64,000 nt of DNA. Source: Dyella acidisoli (GTDB lineage Bacteria; Pseudomonadota; Gammaproteobacteria; Xanthomonadales; Rhodanobacteraceae). How positions within the stretch are numbered: position 1 is the stretch's first letter; every line of letters begins with the position of its first letter. Made by a program: the position numbers and the translations under genes. The notes under the pieces were generated by a model that was not told where the DNA came from, searched no databases, and saw only the letters and a list, made by a program, of their open reading frames with translations. Positions 51,585 to 60,576 of the stretch are shown here, one piece after another. Location of the stretch: contig NZ_BSOB01000025.1 in the NCBI RefSeq assembly GCF_030160295.1, positions 1 through 64,000 of the forward strand, in the 5' to 3' direction.

Positions 51585-53000
51585 GTGAACATGCATGGGA
51601 CGAAACGATCGGTGGCGAAACGCCTATTTGCTGTCGGAAGCCTGTTGGCTCTGGCTGTCTGCGCAGCATCGGCCGAAGACGCAGCAGGTGATTGGGGCGG
51701 CCTCCTGGCCGGCCAGTACCACATCGTGGTGCACGTAGCCAAAGATGGATCGGGTCACTACACGGCGACGCTCGAAAGTCCCGATCAAGGAAGCGTTGTT
51801 CTATCCGCCGCTGATGTCGTGACCGATTCCGACCATTTGAGTTTCACTCTTCCCAAAATCAGTGCCACCTATGCGGGACGCTGGGACGCCGGCAAAAAGA
51901 GCTGGATCGGAACCTGGGCGCAGGGCGCCACCATGCCGCTTGTTCTGACCCGGATGACTGGCAAGACGTCGGATGCCGTGCTTCCGAAGCGTCCACAGGA
52001 AGAAGCCATTGCTGCCGGCCCTCGTCCTTACCGGCAGCAGGAGGTCATCTTCGACAATGCAGCGGCAGGGATAAAGCTGGCAGGCACGCTTAGCGTGCCC
52101 GATGGTACCGGTCCCTTTCCGGCCGTCGTGCTGATCGGCGGCACCGGACCTGGAACGCGTGACGAAAATGTATTCGGCCACAAACTGTTCGTTGTCCTCG
52201 CCGATGCCCTCAATCGTCGCGGCATAGCTGTGTTGCGCTATGACAAACGAGGTGTTGGCGGATCGGGTGGTGACTTTGCTGCGGCGACGATCCCCGACTT
52301 TGCCTCCGATGCCGAAGCGGCCATGACCTTCCTGATGTCACGCCCAGAAATCGAGGCGAACCATATCGGCCTTATCGGCCACTCGGAGGGTGGCGCCATT
52401 GCGCCCATGATTGCCGTTCGCAATCCGGCAGCGCGATTCGCCGTACTCATGGCCGGACCGGGTATGCGCATCGGCCGGCTCTTGAATGTACAGGACGCCC
52501 GAATTGCCAGGGCATCCGGCGTTCCCGAGGAACAGATCGCAAAGCGAAGCGCCTTTTTCAACAAGCTCTATGCCGACCTCGCGACCGCGACCAGCAACAC
52601 TGCGGCGCTGTCAGTGGCCAAGGCGGATATTGCGCAGGGAGTTACCGACAAGCTCATCCAACCTGAAAATGAGGACGCGCTCGCTCATCAGATCACCAGT
52701 CCTTGGGCGCGGCAGGCTTTCAATTACGACCCCATCCCGACCCTTCGCGCCCTCCGGACACCGGTCCTTGTCCTTGATGGCAGTCGCGATCTTTACGTGC
52801 CGCCCGAAGACAATCTGAGTGCCATCAAGGCGGCCTTGAAGGGCAACCCAGGTGCGACGATTGTCGAACTACCGAATATCAACCACATGTTCCAGACGGC
52901 CAAAATCGGAACGCCAGCAGAATCCGCCAGCATCGAGGAGACCATGTCAACGATTGCCCTGAGCATGATTGCCGATTGGGTGGTGATGCACGGCTCTTGA
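51585..53000 (+). CDS. Secreted alpha/beta hydrolase
   Basis: About 471 residues. A signal peptide (KRLFAVGSLLALAVCAASA) and an N-terminal beta-rich segment (about 30-130) precede an alpha/beta-hydrolase domain with nucleophile elbow GHSEGG, an acid in LVLDGSRD and His in INHMFQ near the end. It is probably a periplasmic esterase of broad type. Start choice: GTG 51585 has AGAGGGG seven bases upstream; ATGs at 51579 and 51591 are alternatives. Divergent from the ECF sigma gene, so a sigma-dependent promoter may be shared. Confidence 0.85.
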   Translation: MNMHGTKRSVAKRLFAVGSLLALAVCAASAEDAAGDWGGLLAGQYHIVVHVAKDGSGHYTATLESPDQGSVVLSAADVVTDSDHLSFTLPKISATYAGRWDAGKKSWIGTWAQGATMPLVLTRMTGKTSDAVLPKRPQEEAIAAGPRPYRQQEVIFDNAAAGIKLAGTLSVPDGTGPFPAVVLIGGTGPGTRDENVFGHKLFVVLADALNRRGIAVLRYDKRGVGGSGGDFAAATIPDFASDAEAAMTFLMSRPEIEANHIGLIGHSEGGAIAPMIAVRNPAARFAVLMAGPGMRIGRLLNVQDARIARASGVPEEQIAKRSAFFNKLYADLATATSNTAALSVAKADIAQGVTDKLIQPENEDALAHQITSPWARQAFNYDPIPTLRALRTPVLVLDGSRDLYVPPEDNLSAIKAALKGNPGATIVELPNINHMFQTAKIGTPAESASIEETMSTIALSMIADWVVMHGS

Positions 53001-53009
53001 CGACAAGGG

Positions 53010-53040
53010 GCCTTCAGCGAGATCGATTCTCGCTGAAGGC
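53010..53040 (+). terminator. Hairpin after the hydrolase, terminator-like
   Basis: 12-base perfect stem GCCTTCAGCGAG/CTCGCTGAAGGC (53010-53021 with 53029-53040) ten bases after the stop codon, loop ATCGATT. There is no T-run, so it may act as an RNA 3' end stabiliser rather than as a strong terminator. Confidence 0.6.
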
Positions 53041-53359
53041 TCAGGCAAGCGGGCGCCATGCTCACCGTGCAAACGTCGGACTGGCTGGATCTGCAAACGT
53101 ACGATGTTCGCTTTCGACTGCGTGTTCAATGGAGCAAGACGGTCTTTTGGCCGCCTTCTTCTTTGGGTGATCGCACGCCAGTAGCGTGAATAAAATTGTC
53201 TAAGCCCAAGCTGGTCAATAAATGGTTTAGCGGGCTAAAGAGTCACACTACGAGTGTGGACACCTAAGGCCAAGAGCCTGAGAGTGGCCAATTTATGGTT
53301 AGCGCTCAGCCATAATTTGGCCGGGCGGTGATTCAGCTACGAGGCTTCTCTGTAGGCAG
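53041..53359. other. Gap with no supported gene
   Basis: Contains a short open frame of 43 codons at 53058-53189 without family resemblance, and an AT-rich imperfect palindrome at 53286-53322 (GGCCAATTTATGG against CCATAATTTGGCC, one mismatch) that may end transcription from one side. GC content drops here. Confidence 0.4.
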
Positions 53360-53875
53360 CTAGTTATTTGGTGCAGGTAAGACGAAAGTTTTGACACTAA
53401 ACGGTTGGGTGAGGTGAAGAAACGAACCAGTCAAGATGCTTTGAGACACACCGCTCCCGTAGGTAAGAGCGAGGTGAAATCCAATTCCATCGATCTTCTG
53501 CCGACAATTGGTGCAGGTTGCTGCCTGGTCGTCTGAAATTGTTGGTGCTGCAGCCTTGATTTGATCCTGTGATGCAGTTGGATATAGGAGAGAAACCAAT
53601 TTCTCGACAGTGCCGAGGGGAATTTTTGTGTCTGAGCCAATAGGGTTGTTACCCGAGAAGATCACGACTTTTTGGGCTTCTTTCTTATTCTTTTGCGGAA
53701 TGAGCAGATCAACTCCCGTTACGGTAGCCGGCGTATCTGTTTTCTTATTGACCAATGTCAAAAAGACATTCCCATTTTCTGTCGAGAAGGTCGCGTCCAC
53801 ATTTCCGTTGAGACTCTTGGCGCTTGCTGATTGAGCCAGGATAAGCGTGGCGGCCAGCGTAATGAGCTTTTTCAT
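53360..53875 (-). CDS. Secreted protein of unknown function, low GC
   Basis: 171 residues with a signal peptide (MKKLITLAATLILAQSASA). The mature part is beta-rich with a CTNC motif at about residue 119-122 and no recognised domain. Start ATG at 53875 has AAGGAT seven bases upstream. Base composition is clearly lower in GC than the genes around, and the flanking gaps share this, which suggests horizontal acquisition. No partner gene in operon. Confidence 0.75.
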   Translation of the reverse strand: MKKLITLAATLILAQSASAKSLNGNVDATFSTENGNVFLTLVNKKTDTPATVTGVDLLIPQKNKKEAQKVVIFSGNNPIGSDTKIPLGTVEKLVSLLYPTASQDQIKAAAPTISDDQAATCTNCRQKIDGIGFHLALTYGSGVSQSILTGSFLHLTQPFSVKTFVLPAPNN

Positions 53876-54344
53876 TGGATCATCCTTAAATTGGCAGGGC
53901 GCTTTGCCCAGAACGAACACTTAGATCAGAACGATGCAGTGACGTAAAACGCGATAAGCTGTGACCATCGCTCTTTCTTTGGTACTCAAACTTAGAGTGC
54001 CGCCTGTATCGGTCAATGCAGGCCTTGCTCTCTGGCTGCGAGCGCAAGAGGTCTGGCCGAGATTGACGAAGATAGATCGGCAAATGCTTAGAAAGCTTTA
54101 GCGCGTAGGCTGGGATGCTAATCCCAGCGCTTTCAAGTTTCCTGTTGCCGAGATTGTCATCCCACCGACAAGTTGATGTGCATGGTTGTCACATTGCTTT
54201 CACACGCGATAACAACACTCGATCTGCATTCTTCCGCCATTGCGAAGACCATCGCAGCTTGCGCGGCCGACATAGTTCATAGTGCGCGAGTTGTATCCGC
54301 TTAAACGCCAGATCATTCCCCACTTTCGTAAGGACGAAGAAAGT
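53876..54344. other. Low-GC gap before the beta-helix gene
   Basis: About 470 bases, no gene supported. It should hold the promoter of 53360-53875 (minus) and of 54345 (plus), not identified. A short hairpin GGCTGGGATGCTAATCCCAGC lies at about 54110-54132. Confidence 0.4.
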
Positions 54345-56141
54345 ATGCGCACATTCCCCGCTTTGCGTGCGACTGTCCTGGTCGCCATGATGTCGTCTGC
54401 TTTTGCCTTGACCACGCCCGCCATTGCTGCGGTCACCGTAGCCGTATCCCCCTCGCAAGTTTCGCTGCCTGCAAATGGCGCGCAACAGTTCACTGCTACG
54501 GTAACGGGCAGTACGGATCAAAACGTGACTTGGCTGGTGAACGGTGTGCCGGGTGGAGCGCCGAGTCTGGGCACGATTTCGACGAGTGGTGTCTATACCG
54601 CGCCGGCCAATGCACCAACGTCATTTACTGCGACAGTGACGGCGCAAGCCGAAGCCGCGCCGCTGTCGACCGCCGCGGCCTCCGCGGTGGTGGCCGCATC
54701 CACATATAGTGGTTCGATGTACTACGTCGCGACCACCGGCAGCGATAGTGCGAGTGGCAGTGCTGCGGCGCCCTGGCGGACGATCCAGCATGCGATGAAC
54801 ACAGTGCCGGCTGGTGCGACAGTGCAAGTGGCGGGTGGTACGTATAACGAACTGGTGACGATCACGCATTCGGGTTCGGCGACTGCGGGCTACATCACCT
54901 TGACCTCCGCGCCTGGCCAGACCGCTACGATCGATGGCACCGGGCTTGGTGTGCCGCAAGGGCAGCAGGGCCTGGTTACGTTGCAGAACGCAAGCTACGT
55001 GCGCGTGATCGGTTTGCAATTGCAGAATTACACGTCGAATTCGTCGAGCCTGGTGCCTCTTGGCATCTACATCGCGGGCTCGGGCGATCACATCGAAATC
55101 CGCAACAATCACATCCACAACATCGTTACCACGGTAACGACGTCGTCCGGCGATGCATTTGGGTTGGCAGTCTATGGCACGGCGACTACGCCGATCAGCA
55201 ACTTGATCATCGACGGAAACGAGTTGGATCACCTCACGACCGGCTACAGCGAATCGCTGTCGGTGAACGGCAATGTGCAGAATTGGCAGGTGACCAACAA
55301 CAAGGTGCACGACAACGACAATATCGGCATCGTAGCCATCGGTTTCGAGGGCACGGCGCCTACCACGAGTCTGGATCAGGCTCGCAATGGTTGGATCGCC
55401 GGCAATACCGTTTACAACATCTCGTCGACGACTAATCCTGCTTACAACGATCAGCCCGGTGCCGACGGCATCTATGTGGATGGCGGCACACAGATCACCA
55501 TCGAATGGAACAGCGTGCAGGCGGCGGATCTTGGCATCGAATTGGCGAGCGAGCACTCCAGTCGTGTCACCAGCTACGTGACGGCGCGCAACAATCTCGT
55601 GCTGTATAGCAATGTCACCGGCATTTCCATCGGTGGATACGCATCTTCCGTGGGTGGTACGAGTCATTGCACGATCGTCAACAACACATTGTTCGAGAAC
55701 GATACGCTGCAATCGGGAAGTGGTGAATTCCAGGTTCAATACCACGCAAGCAACAATCTATTCGCCAACAATATTCTGTACGCCAACAGCCAAGGATTGC
55801 TGGTAAACAGTTTCGTTGCATCCAGCACACCGCCGGTGACGTTGGAAAACGACCTGTCCTATACGAGCGATGGCGCATCCGCCGCGTATTGGGTATGGAA
55901 CAACATTACTTACACCACCCTTAGCACCTTCCAGCAAGCCAGCAAGAGCGAAACCAATGGTTTGCTTGCCGATCCACTGTTCAAAAGCGTCGCGACGCCT
56001 GACCTGCAGCTTTCCGCAGGTTCGCCAGCCATCAATACGGGTGTGAATCTTGGTTTAGCGACGGAAGGCGCATATGACTACGCCGGGTCGCCGCGTACCA
56101 CCAGCAGTGGTTTGATTGATCGTGGTGCTTACCAGAACTGA
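54345..56141 (+). CDS. Secreted right-handed beta-helix protein with Ig-like domain
   Basis: 598 residues. A signal peptide (LRATVLVAMMSSAFALTTPAIA) is followed by a bacterial Ig-like domain (about 30-115, VSPSQVSLPANGAQQFTATV) and a parallel beta-helix (about 125-560) with N-N-x-(I/V) turns, e.g. IRNNHIHNIV and VTNNKVHDNDNIGI, preceded by YYVATTGSDSASGSAAAPW (DUF1565 type). Such folds are found in polysaccharide lyases and adhesins; no catalytic site could be identified. ATG at 54345 selected because signal peptide follows directly. Many GA/GT-rich, Thr/Ser/Asn codons but GC returns to normal. Confidence 0.85.
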   Translation: MRTFPALRATVLVAMMSSAFALTTPAIAAVTVAVSPSQVSLPANGAQQFTATVTGSTDQNVTWLVNGVPGGAPSLGTISTSGVYTAPANAPTSFTATVTAQAEAAPLSTAAASAVVAASTYSGSMYYVATTGSDSASGSAAAPWRTIQHAMNTVPAGATVQVAGGTYNELVTITHSGSATAGYITLTSAPGQTATIDGTGLGVPQGQQGLVTLQNASYVRVIGLQLQNYTSNSSSLVPLGIYIAGSGDHIEIRNNHIHNIVTTVTTSSGDAFGLAVYGTATTPISNLIIDGNELDHLTTGYSESLSVNGNVQNWQVTNNKVHDNDNIGIVAIGFEGTAPTTSLDQARNGWIAGNTVYNISSTTNPAYNDQPGADGIYVDGGTQITIEWNSVQAADLGIELASEHSSRVTSYVTARNNLVLYSNVTGISIGGYASSVGGTSHCTIVNNTLFENDTLQSGSGEFQVQYHASNNLFANNILYANSQGLLVNSFVASSTPPVTLENDLSYTSDGASAAYWVWNNITYTTLSTFQQASKSETNGLLADPLFKSVATPDLQLSAGSPAINTGVNLGLATEGAYDYAGSPRTTSSGLIDRGAYQN

Positions 56142-56186
56142 TCTGATCATCGCTTGTCGCGTCCGCTTACGGTGATCATTCTGATG

Positions 56187-56216
56187 CCCTCTCTCCTCCT
56201 CGGAAAGGAGAGAGGG
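56187..56216. terminator. Bidirectional hairpin between convergent genes
   Basis: 11-base stem CCCTCTCTCCT (56187-56197) with AGGAGAGAGGG (56206-56216) followed by TTGTT. It stands between the stop codons of the beta-helix gene and the minus-strand PEP-mutase-like gene. It may also be a degenerate family B unit. Confidence 0.65.
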
Positions 56217-56247
56217 TTGTTGGTGCGGTAAGCGCTGCTGCGCGTTA

Positions 56248-57171
56248 TTAGCTTGATGCTGCAGTGGTGATCACGGGGTTATCACCTGCGCCACTATGCG
56301 GCACGTTGTCTGCGCGACCAGCATTGTTTGCGGATGCCTTGAACAAGCCGTTGGCTTCCGCCACCGTCAACATCGCCTTGCCCATCGTGTCGTAGCGGCC
56401 TTCATTCAAAGCCTCCGCAGCAATGCTGGCCAGATGTGCGAGCGTGGCTTGTATCGTTCCACAACCCAGGCTGATCCGCCGCACACCTAACTGATAAAGC
56501 TCATTCGAAGAAGGTGCGCCCGGGTATCCGGCGTAGATGTTGAGCGGCACAGGCAACAGCCGGGCAAGCGCCGCGATTTCGTCCGGATTGGCCAGTCCCG
56601 GTACGAAGATGCCGTCCGCCCCGGCATCGACATAGGCAAGTGCGCGCTTTCGTGTTTCCTCCAAGCGCACTTCCGGCTGCAGATCTTTGCTGAAATAGGT
56701 GTCGATGCGCGCATTGATAAAAAGCGGCACATCATGATGGCGTGCCACTGCTCGCGCGCTGGCAATGCGCTCGCATAGCGCGCTTGGATGCGACAGCGTC
56801 TGTGTGCCAGGAATTACGCCGTCTTCGATATTGATGCCGATTACGCCGAGCTGGATCAGTGCGCCTACCAGTTCACCGGTGTCTTGGGCATCGCGTCCAT
56901 AGCCGCGCTCGATATCGACACTGACCGGCGCCGTCACGACGTTGCAGATCCGCCGGCAAGCCGCCAGCAATTCCTGCACCGGCATCTGCTCGCCATCGGG
57001 ATAGCCCAGCGACCACGCCATGCCGGCGCTGGTAGTGGCGATGGCTTTGGCGCCAGCGTTTTCGATGATTCGCGCGCTGGCCGCATCCCAGGCGTTGGGC
57101 AGCATGAGCGGCGTCGGGCCGGCGTGCAGCTGGTGGAAGTGCTCGGCGCGTGTTCGCTGTTCGTGGTTCAT
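56248..57171 (-). CDS. Isocitrate lyase/PEP mutase superfamily protein
   Basis: 307 residues, cytosolic TIM-barrel type. Motifs NAWDAASARIIENAGAKAIATTSAG near the N-terminus, DIERGYG (Mg2+ region) and NIEDGVIPG are the hallmarks of the carboxyphosphonoenolpyruvate/oxaloacetate-decarboxylase-like branch. It lacks the KKCG motif of true isocitrate lyases. Substrate cannot be read. Divergent from the AraC gene, which may control it. AGAGG eight bases upstream supports the start. Confidence 0.88.
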   Translation of the reverse strand: MNHEQRTRAEHFHQLHAGPTPLMLPNAWDAASARIIENAGAKAIATTSAGMAWSLGYPDGEQMPVQELLAACRRICNVVTAPVSVDIERGYGRDAQDTGELVGALIQLGVIGINIEDGVIPGTQTLSHPSALCERIASARAVARHHDVPLFINARIDTYFSKDLQPEVRLEETRKRALAYVDAGADGIFVPGLANPDEIAALARLLPVPLNIYAGYPGAPSSNELYQLGVRRISLGCGTIQATLAHLASIAAEALNEGRYDTMGKAMLTVAEANGLFKASANNAGRADNVPHSGAGDNPVITTAASS

Positions 57172-57346
57172 GGTTTTGGCCTCTATCTACATGCGTTCGC
57201 TGAATGAGTGAAGCAGACCATTGAGTATGCCTGCCGCGCTATCAGAATCTTTAGTTATTGCTTCGCTGGCACAGGTGGGCCATGCCGGCGCTTGGTAAGC
57301 TCAGGCTAGCCAATCACTTTGCCACAGGCGCTAGTTGGCGCACATC

Positions 57347-58174
57347 ATGTCGACCCTTACTTCCAAGCTGCTGCTGTCAACGGAGTCGTTGACGCTGCGC
57401 AACGTCCACTGCAGCGGCACCTGCCGTCATCGCAGTGCGGAGGAGTGTGCGTCGACCACCCAGCTGGTTTTTCCGTATCGGGGCTTGTATCTGCGTCACC
57501 TGGGCACGGACCAGGCCGTAGCGGATGCCAACCACGTGATGTTCTTCAATGCGCAGGACGGATATCAGATCAGCCATCCTCTGGATGGCGGTGATGCCTG
57601 TTTGTCCCTGGCGCTGAATCAGTCACTGCTTGCTGAGCTGGCGCCGAAGGCATTGCTGCATGCCCATGGCGACACGGCCTTCCGCGCGCCGTCGCAACGC
57701 ATCGATGCGCGTGCGCAGGCGCTGGTCGCGCTGCTTCGCCATTCCCTCAACAACGGCACCATCGAGCCGCTGGAAGCGGAAGCGCTGGTGCTCACCCTGG
57801 TATGCCGCAGCCTGGGGCCGCGCACGTCCCGGCGGCCTGCTTCTACGCATGCGCGCCAGCGACTGGCCGATCGCGTGAAGGTGTTGCTGGCGAGCGATCT
57901 CTCGCGACGATGGACGCTTGCCGAAATCGGCCAGGACATCGGCAGCTCGCCTGTTTATCTGACTCAAGTGTTCCGGCAGGTCGAAGGCATGCCTTTGTAC
58001 CGCTATCAGTTGCAGTTGCGTCTGGCGAGGGCGCTCGATCTCATCACGCGATACGAAGATCTTTCTGCCTTGGCCGCTGAACTTGGTTTTTCCAGCCACA
58101 GCCATTTCGCCAATGCGTTTAAGCAGGCCTATGGCAGGTCACCGACGGAATTTCGCCGTTCTTCTCAGGCGTAA
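57347..58174 (+). CDS. AraC-family transcriptional regulator
   Basis: 275 residues. The C-terminal 100 residues contain two helix-turn-helix units (RWTLAEIGQDIGSSPVYLTQVFRQVEG and LSALAAELGFSSHSHFANAFKQAYGRSP). The N-terminal domain is a divergent AraC ligand-type domain with a His/Cys-rich start (HCSGTCRHRSAEEC). Divergently placed to the PEP-mutase-like gene, a usual arrangement for a local regulator. Start ATG 57347; TTG 57335 is the alternative. Confidence 0.88.
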   Translation: MSTLTSKLLLSTESLTLRNVHCSGTCRHRSAEECASTTQLVFPYRGLYLRHLGTDQAVADANHVMFFNAQDGYQISHPLDGGDACLSLALNQSLLAELAPKALLHAHGDTAFRAPSQRIDARAQALVALLRHSLNNGTIEPLEAEALVLTLVCRSLGPRTSRRPASTHARQRLADRVKVLLASDLSRRWTLAEIGQDIGSSPVYLTQVFRQVEGMPLYRYQLQLRLARALDLITRYEDLSALAAELGFSSHSHFANAFKQAYGRSPTEFRRSSQA

Positions 58175-58258
58175 ACACCTAAAGAATTCGACAGCGCGCA
58201 GTTGCTTCTGATGGTTTCCTAAACCTGCCCATTGACGGGTTACAACAGGAGACATCAC

Positions 58259-58402
58259 ATGAGCGAGAAAACCTGCGCCGCGTGCGATTACGCGTTGGAC
58301 GACACCGCCATCCAGGTCACTATTGGCGGACGCGTGGTGGAAGTGTGCTGCGAGGAATGCGCAGAAAAATTGCGCGAGGCCGACGCAAAGGCGCGCGCGT
58401 GA
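58259..58402 (+). CDS. 47-residue Cys-rich metal-binding-type protein
   Basis: Short gene with AGGAG at 58247-58251 and seven-base spacing before the ATG. The protein has CAAC near the N-terminus and CCEEC about 20 residues on, with GGRVVEV between them, which resembles TRASH/YHS-like zinc or copper binding modules. It ends one base before the next gene's ATG, so the two form an operon. Too short for ordinary gene calling. A metal-chaperone or sensor role is inference. Confidence 0.75.
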   Translation: MSEKTCAACDYALDDTAIQVTIGGRVVEVCCEECAEKLREADAKARA

Positions 58403-58403
58403 C

Positions 58404-58793
58404 ATGATCGCTGGCAAGCGCCTTGCCATGGTTGTGGGCATGCTAGGCGCCATCCGGCTTGCGTCCGGCGCCGATATCACCGATACGTCGCCGGACGCTC
58501 TCGCTACCCGGGTGCAGACGCTGCTGCACCAGCATTACGCAGAACGCGACAAACTTGCCGTGGTCGATCGCGTCCTTACTATCGAGAAGCGCATCGGTGC
58601 GTATCGAGCGGCGCACACGAAGGCGGAACTCATCTACCGCATTAACGTGGACTTGTGGGTTGCCACGAAGGATCACTGTGTGAGCGTGCGCGAACAGTCC
58701 GGGCCACCAGTCGCCGGTGTGAAACGGTACGAATTGGGCTCGGATCTTGTGCTGAGCATGCCCGACGGCACATTTCATCGGGAGCAGCGCTAG
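58404..58793 (+). CDS. Small secreted protein of unknown function
   Basis: 129 residues with a signal peptide (AGKRLAMVVGMLGAIRLASG, cut near SGA). The mature part has a helix with LLHQHYAERDKLAVVDRVLTIEKR and one Cys. No domain recognised. Coupled to the Cys-rich gene upstream by a one-base gap. The frame is open further upstream (from 58323), but that overlaps the Cys-rich gene. Confidence 0.7.
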   Translation: MIAGKRLAMVVGMLGAIRLASGADITDTSPDALATRVQTLLHQHYAERDKLAVVDRVLTIEKRIGAYRAAHTKAELIYRINVDLWVATKDHCVSVREQSGPPVAGVKRYELGSDLVLSMPDGTFHREQR

Positions 58794-58874
58794 CAGGAGG
58801 ACTTCCGGCACGCGGAAAACCCCTATGGTCGGGCGCATGGTGGGCGCCAGGCAGGCTATCCGTCAGGGGGCGTC

Positions 58875-59624
58875 ATGTCGAATTCCCATCCGGAGCGGTT
58901 TTCCCCGCTCGTTCTGGCTCGAATCGTCGGCGTCGTCTCCCTGATCGGGATCGTGACCGGCGCATTTGATATTGGCTACGTTCGAGAGACGCTGATCGTG
59001 CCGGGCGATGCCGCGGCGACGATTCACAACATTGCCACTCGGGAAACCCTGTTTCGCGCGGGTTTTGCGGCCCACATCGTCTTGCTGTTGTGCAATGTGC
59101 CTGATGAAATCATCAGCTTCATCCTTTTCAGGCGGGTGAATGGGGTCATCGCGGCGATGGCGATGGCTTGCGGACTCGTCGGCACGGCCATCGAAGCGCT
59201 CGACATGCTCAACGCCTACGTGCCGCTGAAACTTGCGGCCGAAGGTGCGGCGATGGCGGCGTTCAATCCACAGCAATTGCAGGCGCTTTCCTATCTTTCG
59301 GTGCAGTTGCAGGACACGGGATTGTTGATCTCGTTCGTGTTTTACGGTGTCGACGAGATGCTGGCCGGCTATCTGATTTTTCGCTCAGGCTTCGTGCCAC
59401 GCCTTATTGGCGTGCTGTTGGCTGTTTCCGGATTCTGCTATTTCGCGGATGGATTCATCAGCTTCATCGCACCTTCGCTGCAAGCGCGGCTGATGCCCTA
59501 TCTCCTGTATCCATGCCTGCCCGGTGAAGGTTCGCTGGCCCTATGGCTCACCATTGTCGGTTTGAACGTCGCAAGGTGGCGCGCGTGGGCTGCCGACCCA
59601 CGGACGGCGCGTTGGGCGCCATGA
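58875..59624 (+). CDS. DUF4386-type membrane protein
   Basis: 249 residues with six to seven membrane helices and the pattern of DUF4386 proteins (LARIVGVVSLIGIVTGAFDIGYVRE at the start, LSVQLQDTGLLISFVFYG in the second half). Function of the family is unknown. AGGGGG lies just before the ATG. It is monocistronic or read together with the hydrolase gene 61 bases further on. Confidence 0.8.
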   Translation: MSNSHPERFSPLVLARIVGVVSLIGIVTGAFDIGYVRETLIVPGDAAATIHNIATRETLFRAGFAAHIVLLLCNVPDEIISFILFRRVNGVIAAMAMACGLVGTAIEALDMLNAYVPLKLAAEGAAMAAFNPQQLQALSYLSVQLQDTGLLISFVFYGVDEMLAGYLIFRSGFVPRLIGVLLAVSGFCYFADGFISFIAPSLQARLMPYLLYPCLPGEGSLALWLTIVGLNVARWRAWAADPRTARWAP

Positions 59625-59685
59625 TCTCCCGTACGCATGCGCACAAAATGTTCTGTAATGTACGCAGGCCAACAGGGGAACTGCT

Positions 59686-60576
59686 ATGGAACGACAGGCA
59701 AGGCCTGAGTCGATGGTGGGCAACGGCATGATGGGTGCTGGCACGACATGGTTGACCATGGCGGATGGCCAGCAGCTGTTCTTGCGCGACTGGTCCGGTC
59801 GCGCCGCACATGACGCGGTGTTGATCGTGCATGGCCTCGGTGAACACAGCGGGCGCTACGAATCGCTGGCGAAATGGTTTGTCACTCATGGGTACGCCGT
59901 ACGCAGCTACGACCAGCGTGGGCACGGCCGCACTCCTGGTCAGCGCGGCGCCTTGCGGCACAGTGACGATTTGTTGAAGGACCTTGCCGCCGTCTACGAA
60001 AACTACGCAGCCAGCTTCGGCAAGCGCCCGCTGCTGCTCGGTCACAGCATGGGTGGGCTGATTGCAGTGCGCGCGGTGCTGGATGGACTCGTGGAGCCGC
60101 CGGGGCTGGTCCTTTCGTCGCCCGCCTTGCGCTCGTACGAAGCACTCTGGCTGCGTCGCCTCGCCGCGGTGCTGGCGCGCGTGCTGCCCAATTTGCCGCT
60201 GCGCAACGGACTGCCGGCGGAAGCGCTGTCACACGACGCAAAAGTGGTCGAGGAATACCGCAGCGATCCGCTTCGTACAGGTTGGATAACGCCGCGTCTG
60301 GCTGAATTCATTTTTCGCGCCGGCGCATCGAGTATTGCGGATGCGTGGCGACTGCCCGTGTCGACCCTATTGCTGGTGGCAGGCAGTGATCGCCTGGTGG
60401 ATCCTTCTGGGAGCCACGACTTCGCGAACGGTGCATGGGCGACGAAGCGGCTCACCAGTCGGTTCTTCGATACGCTGTTCCACGAGCTGTTCAACGAAAC
60501 GGAGACCGGGCGACATCAAGTGTTGGCGCAGCTGACCGAATGGCTGCGGCGGCTGCCGACGATGTCAGGGCAGTAG
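59686..60576 (+). CDS. Monoacylglycerol-lipase/lysophospholipase-type alpha/beta hydrolase
   Basis: 296 residues, cytosolic. Nucleophile elbow GHSMGG, oxyanion stretch VHGLGEHSGRY, SYDQRGHGRT and acid Asp in VAGSDRLVD, with His near FHELFNE. These are the signatures of the monoacylglycerol lipase family (PldB-like). Its end overlaps the convergent GNAT gene by 12 bases. The physiological substrate is unknown. Confidence 0.88.
   Translation: MERQARPESMVGNGMMGAGTTWLTMADGQQLFLRDWSGRAAHDAVLIVHGLGEHSGRYESLAKWFVTHGYAVRSYDQRGHGRTPGQRGALRHSDDLLKDLAAVYENYAASFGKRPLLLGHSMGGLIAVRAVLDGLVEPPGLVLSSPALRSYEALWLRRLAAVLARVLPNLPLRNGLPAEALSHDAKVVEEYRSDPLRTGWITPRLAEFIFRAGASSIADAWRLPVSTLLLVAGSDRLVDPSGSHDFANGAWATKRLTSRFFDTLFHELFNETETGRHQVLAQLTEWLRRLPTMSGQ

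Noticed and set aside
53058-53189. 43-codon open frame
   Set aside because: No ribosome site, no recognisable family, in a low-GC gap with many chance frames.
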